Made by a program: the position numbers and the translations under genes. The notes below the pieces were generated by a model that was not told the origin of the DNA, ran no database searches, and saw only the letters and a program-made list of their open reading frames with translations. Source: Megaleporinus macrocephalus (taxonomy: Eukaryota > Chordata > Actinopteri > Characiformes > Anostomidae). From it: a DNA stretch of 64,000 nucleotides. Position 1 is the stretch's first letter. Every line of letters starts with the position of its first letter. The stretch spans positions 8,285,462 to 8,349,461 of the forward strand of contig CM038720.1 in the NCBI GenBank assembly GCA_021613375.1, in the 5' to 3' direction. This document shows positions 48,238 through 58,244 of this stretch, piece after piece.

Positions 48238-48310
48238 ACCCCGATTGCCTAATGGTTAAGGCACTGGCCTCCTAGACCAGAGATTGTGGGTTTGAGTCCC
48301 ACCTGGGGTG
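48238..48310 (+). tRNA. tRNA-Arg(CCU)-like sequence, probably a pseudogene
   Basis: It is 73 bases and fits a tRNA cloverleaf. Acceptor: accccga pairs with ctggggt with one G-U and one A-C mismatch. D arm: gcctaatggttaaggc. Anticodon stem ctggc/accag with loop ctcctag, anticodon CCT. T arm: gtggg/cccac around tttgagt. It is very close to vertebrate tRNA-Arg(CCU), but the canonical ctcctaagccag is ctcctagaccag here, which breaks the last anticodon-stem pair, and the acceptor has a mismatch. No T-run terminator follows within about 50 bases. A dead gene copy or a tRNA-derived SINE head are both possible. Confidence 0.6.
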
Positions 48311-48439
48311 TGGAGCCAGCAGAGTGCCACAGTAGAAGCTTAACATGGAAAATGTATAATAAGGTTTATAACATCAATGTAAACCCTGAATCAAATGAAG
48401 TACTGCAGTATGTTTGCCTGTTTCTGGTGGTTCTTGGGT

Positions 48440-48725
48440 TTAAATCAATCAACGTTTATTTGTGTAGCGCTATTTACAGCCAGTGTTGTCTCAAAGCAGC
48501 TTCACAGAAAAGCAGTTTAGGAAAGAAAAGAGGAATAAAAAGAAGGATGGAATGACAAAGAGTCCATGCATAAACATAAACATGAGAAAGGGTATCCAGG
48601 TCCAAGCCCCCCTGGAGCAAGCCAGAGGCGACAGTGATGAGGAGAAGCTTTCTTGGTAAGAGGAAGATTTCTTGAGAGGAACCCAGGCTCTGGGGAGGAA
48701 CCCATCCTCCTCTGGTCGACCCGGG
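48440..48725 (+). repeat. RepC dispersed repeat
   Basis: Runs from gtttatttgtgtagcgctat through ttgtctcaaagcagcttcac and ccctggagcaagccagaggc to aggaacccatcctcctctgg. Partner of the split copy at 1533-2345. A very common repeat style in fish introns. Confidence 0.8.
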
Positions 48726-49022
48726 ATAGAGAGAGAAGGACAAAGCTGAAGAGATTATAAAGCAGAATACAACGAGAAGCTCGGCTTGAACATGTTCTGT
48801 AGATATTCAGAACGTAGATATCTGTAGATCAGCCAGTCAGGATGGAGCTCTGGTGACTTCTAGCAGCTCTCGTGACTTCCGTGTGATGACTCAGGCAAAC
48901 GTTTAGAGAGAGAGACAGAGAGGCAGAAGGAAGACAGAAGATGGAGGGAGTGAGAGTAAGAGAGAGGCAAGCAATTGTAGGTTAGTCTATTTATGGAGAG
49001 AGTAATAACATCTTTGAGTTCT
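48726..49022. other. No recognised gene
   Basis: Purine-rich around 48905-48965 (gagagagagacagagaggca). Nothing else. Confidence 0.35.
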
Positions 49023-49049
49023 TGAAAAGCGCTATATAAGTTCAATGTC

Positions 49050-49090
<41 letters not shown>
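49023..49090 (+). repeat. Repeat tail with (TTA)n
   Basis: gaaaagcgctatataagttc followed by about 14 TTA repeats, a typical fish interspersed-repeat 3' tail. Confidence 0.8.
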
Positions 49091-49194
49091 ATTACACAGA
49101 TTATATTAGCAGAATACTTTGCAAACAGGTGAGTTTCTATAAACGTGTATCTCTATTTTTGTAGATTATCATTATCATTTAAACACGACAGCTG

Positions 49195-49415
49195 TTCTAT
49201 ATATCCTGTGAAGGCTTGTGATGAATGGACCAATAAAAACCAAGAGCCCCAAAATCACTCTCCATATTAACTTACATTAATAGTTACATGTTATGTCAGA
49301 CATTGGACTCTTTGTCTACTATTTAGACTAATTCAGTCAATGTCTACCATTTAAGGCTTGACCGGGCTGGTCGTGCTTGGAACCGCTCATCACCACTTGT
49401 GGCTATATTTCAATT
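49195..49415. repeat. Fragments of the repeats at 43.6-45.1 kb and 46.1-47.3 kb
   Basis: tgatgaatggaccaataaaa then cttacattaatagt recall the 43.6-45.1 kb cluster, and ctggtcgtgcttggaaccgc then tcatcac recalls the right end of the 46.1 kb element. Confidence 0.5.
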
Positions 49416-49974
49416 TACGACTGTTTGTTTGTGCAATTATTTTTTAGGTCCTAAAAACTTTGTAGAGTTAGATTCAAACAACCAGCAGTTCAGCAGGTGA
49501 AGCATCAAGATACAAAATAGCAAGCATCAATTCCTAACATAACTAATTTCATGTGACATATGCTGTAGAATTCTTTTATTTTTCTCGGAAGTGCTTATTT
49601 TGCTCAGTTAGAAATACACAGTATATTATATCCATGCGTAGTCATATATTGTGAGTGTTGAGTTTTTCACCTTTTGGGTTTCCAAAGTGTTCTTCGACAC
49701 GAAATACAATGTGCCATGCTGAAGTAACATGTCCTTTATAGTCAAACTGATAGAGGGCAGCGTTAGTATTAAGCTAAATACATCCAATCATGCTGCTTAA
49801 ACTAGTTTAACCTTCCTGCTATGTTGTAGGTCCATTTGACCACTTTCACTGGGTCCACTTTCACTTGTCTGAAATACTGGCTACCCTCTCTGAAGAAAAT
49901 GTTTATTAAATAGTTTTTGGTTTATATACCATACATTCTTATATTTCATCTGAAACTTCTAAGAATTTATAATT

Positions 49975-50130
49975 TACATTCACAGCATTTAGCAGACGCT
50001 CTTATCAGTCAGAGTATGTATCTCTATCTAGTACAAACAGGTCTAAGTCTAAACTACTCTTGAGCCCAAACACTGCTATAAACAAGTGCCAGTGCTGATA
50101 CCTAGAGAGAAGACGACAACAAAATATAAG
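49975..50130 (+). repeat. Dispersed repeat (gcatttagcagacgctctta family), copy 1
   Basis: Contains acagcatttagcagacgctc, a phrase common in fish interspersed repeats. A second, split copy lies at 50645-51145. Confidence 0.6.
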
Positions 50131-50613
50131 ATTAGACACAGAGCAACACCTAGTAAGACAGGAACACCCACAGAGAAGTCCTGTCCACCTTTCGTGGTAT
50201 AAATGGGAAGACACGTCAAAGAGGCACTCTTGCTCACTCCACAGCTCACTCCACAGCTGCACCAATTTCTCCTCCTTCTGTACAGTCCATTGGAACCGCA
50301 GTTTCCCATCCCTCGCCGGACCCCCCTCTATGTCTAACTTCTTTACCCGCCATACATTCCCACGTTGCTCGCAGCTTCCCGTGTGGTGGTGAAAAGAGCT
50401 CTCCTATTGGTTGTAGTCTTCCAAGAACTAAGTTTTTAGATGTCACCCATATATATGTGATTACATATGCGAGTACACCCGCTCTGCCTTTCTCCAGCCT
50501 CTCTCTGTCTTTGTTTACACTCTCCTATCATATACAATGTGCTTGTGCTCTGGACGACCTGCCAATATTTTATTTGTTTTTAGTTACCAGTTTTATGAAT
50601 TTGATATTCAGTT

Positions 50614-50646
50614 GTTTATTTATTTATTTATTTATTTATTTATTAA
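50614..50646 (+). repeat. (TTTA)n microsatellite
   Basis: About eight TTTA repeats directly before a dispersed repeat. Confidence 0.9.
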
Positions 50647-51145
50647 ATTTACATTTATGGCATTTAGGAGATAGCACTGTTGTATCTTCGTCTTTTTGCC
50701 GTCAGAATGAAGAGGGAGACCAGTTAAGAGTTTTAAGCTTGTTTAATTTGGAATCACGGAACCGTCTTTACTCTGAGCCTTCACACCCTGATCTAAAGCT
50801 GATCCGAAGCTGGTCAGAAGCTGGTCTGCCTGGTCTAAGCTGTATAGTCTCTTTATAGGTCCGTCCCTCCATTGCCTTCGGGCCACACCTCGGGTTGTCT
50901 CTGGGCCATGTCGTAACCTTCCTGGGTGGAGGGGTTCTCGAGCCTGGGGGGTCTAAAGACAACATCGCAGGGTCTGGTTCTCGAGCCTAAGATTGCCTGT
51001 CATAAAGACCCCCCACTGCCGGGGACAACAAAGCCAGGATCTTCCCGTGCTCTAAGCCTTCTGTCTAATAAGACTAATACAAGCTATAAGTAAATATAAA
51101 AAAAAGATACAACAGCACTTATCCAGAGCAACTTACATAAGTGCT
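50645..51145 (+). repeat. Dispersed repeat (gcatttagcagacgctctta family), copy 2, interrupted
   Basis: aatttacatttatggcattt on the left and ttatccagagcaacttacat on the right belong together in the intact family. They are separated here by a 437-bp insertion. Confidence 0.65.
50674..51118 (+). mobile_element. Solo-LTR-like insertion with 4-bp duplication
   Basis: Insertion 50678-51114 begins tgttgtatctt and ends aagatacaaca, so it has TG...CA ends with an 11-bp perfect inverted match. gcac flanks both sides (50674-50677 and 51115-51118). It splits a known repeat, which proves it is an insertion. The length fits a solo LTR. No internal retroelement sequence is present. A small DNA transposon is the alternative. 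Confidence 0.6.
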
Positions 51146-51186
51146 ATGTTCACAGTCAGAGTATTATTTTATCTTGATTTTTATTA

Positions 51187-51189
51187 CTA

Positions 51190-51260
<71 letters not shown>
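51187..51260 (+). repeat. (ATT)n microsatellite
   Basis: About 24 uninterrupted ATT repeats. The surrounding 51260-51400 is T-rich. It creates the hydrophobic open frames at 51141-51490, which are not genes. Confidence 0.97.
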
Positions 51261-51613
51261 TACTTTTATTATTTTATCATTATTATTTCTTTTACTATTC
51301 TATGTTTTACTACTATATTTATATCTATTTTTATTTACTTATTTTTTTTACTTTTGTCTTATCCCTGATTTCTGAGATTTCTAATTCAGTTTTAATTTGT
51401 TTGTCTTTTACGATTTATCTTACTTCATTTTGTCTCTGCTCTTATTGTGTCTTTTACATTTTACTCATTAAAATTAAAATTTTTGTTTAATAATTGTAAT
51501 GCTCGGCGACAGTAAATGTAAATAAGGGCTTCCCTCAATGTACTCCCGAGTGAAAATAAAGGTTGATTGATTGTTTTTTTGATTGTTTGTGTTTGTTTTG
51601 GTCTCTAGCTTTT

Positions 51614-51929
51614 TGTTACGCCCCTCACCTGCTCCTAATCTGTGTTCCCATGTGTCTTTGTTTCCTGTTCCCTTCTTAAACCCTCTGTTTCTTTGTCTTT
51701 GTGGAGTGTTGTTAACTGTACTAGATGCCGTGTGCTCTGTATTCTGTAATTCGTAAGCAGGTGTTTATGGTGCAATGTGTATGTAGTGCTTCTCTGTTTT
51801 TTTCTATCTGCCCAGTTTGTTTTTGGTTCCTTTGTTACTTTATGTTTTTTTGTTTCTGTTTATCACTATGGACTTCATTAAACATCATTTGTGCTTGTGT
51901 CCGCGTCTCCTGTTTCTCTCAGCATTACA
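51614..51929 (+). mobile_element. LTR-like segment, low confidence
   Basis: Begins tgttacgcccctcacctgct, is T/C rich, has a polyadenylation-like attaaa (about 51878) and ends cagcattaca. This layout resembles the LTR of fish Gypsy-type elements. No target duplication is seen. Confidence 0.3.
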
Positions 51930-52144
51930 GCATGTACCTACATAGTTTAAATATGGGAACTTAACTAACCATTCTGTTTTGTGTTTGTAGATTGTTTTAG
52001 ATTTTTAAAAAAAATGATGAATAATAAAACAACATGCACACTGTTATTTCTGATATACCTTCATTTAATCCTCCCATTAAAAGAAAATATATAATTGGTC
52101 CAACTGACCCACATAGTATAAACACACTCAAAGGGTCAAGTTAA

Positions 52145-52779
52145 AAACAGTAAAACCTAAATTATTATTTTTTGTTATTATGAAGCACTTATAAGCACTA
52201 ATCTACTACAGTATTGGTATGAACCATAATTGCACTTTATCTTCTAGAAGCACTGGCTAAGTATTGCACTGATACTGTATGTGTTGCTGAATGTTGCTAG
52301 CTTCAATCATATAAATGGGTAATAGTCTTGTTAAATAGTGACTCTGAAAGACCCCCAGTCTTTACAAAATCATATCCTGTGACTAGTCTATGACTAAAAG
52401 TCTGTGACTAGTGTTTAGATGTGAGAGGGTGTCAGACTTTACTCTATTAAACATCTTCTCAGAGTCTTTTAAAAGTCTTCTAGTGTACGATCAGCATAAA
52501 GTGTATACAACAGATGGTTAGGGCTACATTACAGTTATGAACTACATTCATAGATCCATATTATACTGTCATCTAGGTGAAATGTCAGAATGAAGTAGAT
52601 AATAGTCATTCAGCAAACGTCTCAAGATTACATTTATTTATACACCCCATCATTTGATCTGGGGACCATTAGAGACGGTGGGTGGGCGGCTAGGGTCCTT
52701 CCCCTGAGCTGTGCTGCTATATAATTAGAACAGTAGAGCTGAAGAGCACATTGACCTCCGAGTCGTTATATGATTATAT
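52145..52779. other. No recognised gene
   Basis: Nothing identifiable. Confidence 0.35.
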
Positions 52780-53589
52780 CTAGAACTGATGAAATCAGGA
52801 CGTTCCGCCCAAACGTGCAGCCTAATACGCATAACTATTCCAGAAAAATCTTAAATATGCATCCTATATATAACGTCTTGTGCCTTTTCCCAGGGCCCTC
52901 CAGCCTAATGGGCTCCAGGACTGCTGAGCAACTCACTCATAAACAAACCAGGCTGTTAAAAAGCCATCAGCCTCTCCGCACAATGATTTGCCCATGCACA
53001 GCTTTGCCAGTATGTTCCGTACCTGTTCTCCACCGCCAAGCACTTAATCACTTATCAGGCGGACCATAACGACAGGCATTGACCACGCTCCATCTGGCCT
53101 CATAGAGGAATTATACAGCAAGTATTTCAGCAGGATATTTATTAGTGGGCTGGTAAGTGAATTTGTATTGACTAAGCCAGACAATGGCTGCATTAAAAAC
53201 CCATTAGACACGCAGGGTAAAATCCATCCTCAAAATGGAGAGGCAAGCCTGGAGAGTGAGGGGAGACAAGCTAATTAGCCCTGGGGAACGGAGCCCCCTT
53301 CCAGGAGACGAGCGGGCCGACAGGTATTGTGCTGGAGGACTGAGGAAGGGGTTGATGGAGGCCACCGAGAATTCATATTCCACAAGTACAGACGCAATTC
53401 AATATCCATTGGAACGGCTTCAGGAGAGAAAAGGAGAGAATATTGCATTAAACGTGGATTCATTCTCTCGGCTCCCGCCTGCGGCCCAACTTCAGATAAT
53501 AAAAAATACGATTTGGGCTTCACTTATCGCGAAACGATCACCCAAACATCATCTGTATTCCTAGCCACTGCGTTCTTCATGCCAGCAAA
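52780..53589. other. Single-copy stretch with a conserved-noncoding look
   Basis: No repeat is recognised across 800 bases. It contains ctaattagc (about 53270), cccattagacacgcaggg (about 53201) and several other TAAT cores. Open frames at 53235-53629 show no known domain. A conserved regulatory element is a guess from texture only. Confidence 0.3.
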
Positions 53590-53630
53590 TGCAATCACTG
53601 GCCACTTTATTAGAAACACCTCCATTTAGA
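53590..53630 (-). repeat. RepB tail motif, inverted
   Basis: tcactggccactttattaga then aacacct is the reverse complement of the RepB tail and 42-bp array core. It stands just before the 167-bp satellite. Confidence 0.7.
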
Positions 53631-53635
53631 GACTG

Positions 53636-56600
53636 TGGCCTGGACAGTGTTGATGGACAATTTGTGTAAGACATCCTTTAGTCCTTCATCAGTTTCTGAA
53701 CACAGAGCTTGGAAGGACATTTTCTAAACACCCTCTTGGAAGGACATTTGGGGGACCATCACCAGCAAGGACGCTGTAATAAAGTGGCCAGTGAGTGGAA
53801 ACACAAAGTGGATCGTCAGCATATATTCATACTATAGATAGTGGACACAGAGCTGCTCTTGGGAGGACATTTGTGTGGTGGACCAGATGTAAAAACCAAT
53901 AAAACCAATAAAAAACCCAACAAGGATGCTGCAATAAAATGACCAGGAGTTTAAACACAATGTATGTGTCCATTACAAAGTGAATGGTCGGCATACATTC
54001 ATACTATAGATAGTGGACACAGAGCTACTCTGTGAAGAACCTTTGTTTGGTGGACCACATGTAAAAACCAATAAAACCAATAAAAACCCAACAAGGATGC
54101 TATAATAAAGTGGCCAGTGAGTTGAAATACAATGTATATGTCTATAACAAAGTGGATGGTCAGTATACATTCATACTATAGATAGTGGACACAGAGCTGC
54201 TTATGGATAAACATTTGAGAGATGGACCACATGTTAAAACCAACAAAAAACCCAATGAGGACGCTGTAACAAAGTGGCCAGTGAGTTGAAATACAATGCA
54301 TGTGTCCACAACAAAGTGGATGATCAGAATATATATTTATACTATAGGTAGCGAACACAGAGCTGCTCATGGTAGAACCTTTGTTTGTTGGACCACATGT
54401 TAAAACCAACAAAAAAAACCCCAACAAGGATACTTTAATGAAGTGACCAGTGAGTGAAAATACAATGTATATGTCTATAACAAAGTGGATGGTCAGTATA
54501 CATTCATACTATAGATAGTGGACACAGAGCTGCTTATGGATAGACATTTGAGAGATGGACCACATGTTAAAACCAACAAAAAACCCAATGAGGACGCTGT
54601 AACAAAGTGGCCAGTGAGTTGAAATACAATGCATGTGTCCACAACAAAGTGGATGATCAGAATATATATTTATACTATAGGTAGCGAACACAGAGCTGCT
54701 CATGGTAGAACCTTTGTTTGTTGGACCACATGTTAAAACCAACAAAAAAAAACCAACAAGGATGCTTTAATGAAGTGACCAGTGAGTGAAAATACAATGT
54801 ATGTGTCTGTAACAAAGCAGATGGTCAGTATATATTCATACTATAGATAGTGGACACAGAGCTGCTCATGGTAGGACCTTTGTTTGTAGGACCACAAGTT
54901 AAAACCAACAAAAACCCAACAAGAGTGCTGTAATAAAGTGGCCAGTGAGTGGAAACACAATGTGTGTGTCTATAACAAAGAGGATAGTCAGCATATATTC
55001 ATACTATAGATAGTGGACACAGAGCTACTCTTGGAAGGACATTTGTGTGGTGGACCACATGTAAAAAACAATAAAACCAATAAAAAACCCAACAAGGATG
55101 CTATAATAAAGTGGCCAGTGAGTGGAAATACAATGCCAGTGTCTATAACAAAGCAGATGGTCAGTATATATTCATACTATAGATAGTGGACACAGAGCAG
55201 CTCTTGGATTGACATTTGGGTGGTGGACCACATGTTAACACCAACAAAAAAACCCAACAAGAGTGCTGTAATAAAGTGGCCATTGAGTGGAAATACAATG
55301 TATGTGTCCATAGCAAAACAGATGGTCAGTATATAGTTATACTATAGACAGTGGACACAGAGCTACTCTGTGAAGAACCTTTGTTTGGTGGACCACATGT
55401 AAAAACCAATAAAACCAATAAAAAACCCAACAAGGATGCTATAATAAAGTGGCCAGTGAGTGGAAATACAATGTATATGTCTATAACAAAGTGGATGGTC
55501 AGTATACATTCATACTATAGATAGTGGACACAGAGCTGCTTATGGATAAACATTTGAGAGATGGACCACATGTTAAAACCAACAAAAAACCCAATGAGGA
55601 TGCTGTAACAAAGTGGCCAGTGAGTTGAAATACAATGCATGTGTCCACAACAAAGTGGATGATCAGAATATATATTTATACTATAGGTAGCGAACACAGA
55701 GCTGCTCATGGTAGAACCTTTGTTTGTTGGACCACATGTTAAAACCAACAAAAAAAACCAACAAGGATGCTTTAATGAAGTGACCAGTGAGTAAAAATAC
55801 AATGTATGTGTCTGTAACAAAGCAGATGGTCAGTATATATTCATACTATAGATAGTGGACACAGAGCTGCTCATGGTAGGACCTTTGTTTGTAGGACCAC
55901 ATGTTAAAACCAACAAAAACCCAACAAGAGTGCTGTAATAAAGTGGCCAGTGAGTGGAAACACAATGTGTGTGTCTATAACAAAGTGGATAGTCAGCATG
56001 TATTCATACTATAGATAGTAGACACAGAGCTACTCTTGGAAGGACATTTGTTTGGTGGACCACATGTAAAAACAAACAAAACCAATAAAAAACCCAACAA
56101 GGATGCTATGATAAAGTGGCCAGTGAGTGGAAATACAATGTAAGTGTCTATAACAAAGCAGAAGGTCAGTATATATTCATACTATAGATAGTGGACACAG
56201 AGCTACTCTTGGAAGGACATTTGTTTGTTGGACCACATGTAAAAACCAACAAAAAACCCAACAAGGATGCTGTAATGAAGTGGCCAGTGAGTTGAAATAC
56301 AATGTAGCTATAACAAAGTGGATGGTCAGCATATATTCATACTATAGATAGTGGACACAGAGCTGCTTATGGATAGATATTTGAGAGGTGGACCACATGT
56401 TAAAACCAACAAAACCAATAAAAAAACCAACAAGGATGCTATATTAAAGTGGCCAGTGAGTGGAAATACAATGCAAGTGCCTATAACAAAGTGGATGGTC
56501 AGTATACATTCATACTATAGATAGTGGACACAAAGCTACTCTTTGACTGACATTTGGATGGTGGATCACATGTTAAAACCAAAAAAAAAGTGGCCAGTGA

Positions 56601-56645
56601 GAGGAAACACAGTGGATGGTCAGTATATATTCATACTATAGATAC
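53636..56645 (+). repeat. Satellite, monomer about 167 bp, about 18 copies, with higher-order repeats
   Basis: The monomer includes atagtggacacagagctgct, ttgttggaccacatgttaaa, aataaagtggccagtgagtg and gtctataacaaagtggatgg. A variant with ttatggata recurs at 54201, 54534 and 55540, spacings of 333 and 1006, that is 2 and 6 monomers. Within each monomer gtaataaagtggccagtgag and ataacaaagtggatggtcag lie about 41 bp apart and look like two diverged 42-bp units of the 4.3-kb array. Homologous minus-strand open frames (54176-54427, 54509-54745, 55515-55820) are repeat artefacts. Confidence 0.93.
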
Positions 56646-57299
56646 TGACACATCATATAAGGACCATCGTCTCAAATTAGTACAAACTACATTATTAAAT
56701 ATAATACAAATTTAAATCTTGCAGGATTATGTTATGTTATATCATGTTATGGCATTAATAGAGATAATAATATGCAAACTATATCGTATGATGAACACTA
56801 TTCATGCGTATACTAAACCCTAACCCTTGAATTCACACTTCTAAACCCCACTTTTTTAAGATATTTGTACCTTTTTTTAAGTGAAGTTGAAATTTAGATG
56901 CATAAAGACCTTCAGCGGAACCTTATTTTAACAATGGCCCTGGATTTTAGAGCAGAAGATAAGACTGCATCCCTGTTCCTCATGGCCACATGGTAATCAA
57001 AAAGGCCTTCTTCTCTTGACTATAAACCCGAATCTGATTTTTGGTCCAAATACATTTTTGATCGTCTGGAAAAAAAAACACATTTGGAGCTGGTTTAAAA
57101 TCAGATGTTTAACAGATGCTTCCCAGTCTGGCTGCTGAAACTGGACTGTAAAGTGTCTTATACATCACTCGTGATAAACAGAGAGATGGACGTGCTGAGG
57201 CTTTCTATGTAGCTATTGACACCTGTCATTACTGCAGCCCACCTGTCATTACAGCAACCCAGATTGAACCCAGTCTGATCATAAATAACAGTCTGGACA
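56646..57299. other. No recognised gene
   Basis: AT-rich at first (ttatgttatatcatgttatg), otherwise unremarkable. Confidence 0.35.
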
Positions 57300-57555
57300 G
57301 TCATCAGAAGGTGCTGGGGTCCATCCCAGTGCTCACTGGGCAAAAGACAGGAAACACTCTGGACTGGCCATCACAGAACAGACCCACAAACACACACACT
57401 CACCCTACGGGGCAATTCAGTATCTCCAATTCACCTGAATGTTTTTGGACTCGGACACGGGGAGGACATGCAAACTCCACACAGAAAAGACCCCAGACGA
57501 GAACGGAACCCAGACCCTTTTTGCTCTGAGGCAACAGCATCACCGTGTTGACGCC
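57300..57555 (-). repeat. RepA SINE-like repeat, diverged, head included
   Basis: Read on the minus strand the head is aacacggtgatgctgttgcc then tcagagc, followed by gggtctgggttccgttctc, which resembles a tRNA B box, and later gtgtggagtttgcatgtcct. It shows what the head of RepA looks like when not expanded into an array. Confidence 0.7.
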
Positions 57556-57672
57556 TAGGCTGGTCTTAAAAATCTGTATGTGACATTAACATTGTCACTA
57601 CCGAAATACAGCCACCATGACCATCCTGACCAGTAGGTCCCGTATATAGTCGTATATAGTCCTGTATAGCCG

Positions 57673-57793
57673 CCAGCAACTGCAACTATGCACGAGGGGG
57701 CGGTGGGAGTGGGCAGGTGGAGTGACCATGACCATCACAACCACTCCATCTGCCCACTCCCACCATCCCCTCACACATACTTACAGTTGCTGG
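57673..57793. repeat. Strong hairpin: 52-bp arms, 17-bp loop
   Basis: Left arm 57673-57724 (ccagcaactgcaactatgca ...) and right arm 57742-57793 (... cttacagttgctgg) pair at 44 of 52 positions by my count, with gggagtgggcag against ctgcccactccc exact. The loop is accatgaccatcacaac. There is no open frame. Confidence 0.88.
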
Positions 57794-58244
57794 TTGATAG
57801 ACTCTAAGGGCCCAACTGGGTTCCAGAGCTGCTCCAGCTAGATTTAGTAAAGAATGTCGATGATTGGTGGGTGAAGCAGCTTTTCTTTAACCCTTTAATG
57901 TACAACCTGGGTCAAAACTGACCCGACTGAGATTTTATCTTCTATATCTTTGCAGTAAGTTAATTTAATCATTCAAGCTTCCATCAATTTCCTCAAGTTA
58001 TTTGTTTCTGATCATCACAAATCCTGATTTCAGTTTTATTATTATAACTAATTTAATAAAAATCATGTTTGTATCACTGCCTTCTAACACACAGTATGGC
58101 TCAGAATTAACCCTTATATGTTCACTGTGGAGTTTAATAGGAACTGTTGACATTTGTAAACATTTGCAGTCAGGAAGATGATTAAAACAGCTATGATTGT
58201 TCATGAAGTAAATCAATAGGAATTAAAATAATACTCTAAGGTCA

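Larger units (their letters stand above)
49807..52144. mobile_element. Possible piggyBac-like composite element
   Basis: TTAA at 49807-49810 is followed by ccttcctgctatgttgtagg, then tccatttgacc, like the left end of a fish piggyBac-type MITE. Near 52100, ggtccaactgacccacatag is a rough inverted counterpart and TTAA lies at 52141-52144. The interior holds unrelated repeats, so this pairing is tentative. Confidence 0.35.

Noticed and set aside
51141..51490. Hydrophobic open frames that could be read as membrane proteins
   Set aside because: They come from an (ATT)n microsatellite and adjacent T-rich DNA (poly-Leu, poly-Ile).
54176..55820. Three homologous minus-strand open frames (78-101 codons) that look like a gene family
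   Set aside because: They recur with the 167-bp satellite period and end where monomers mutate. They are satellite artefacts.
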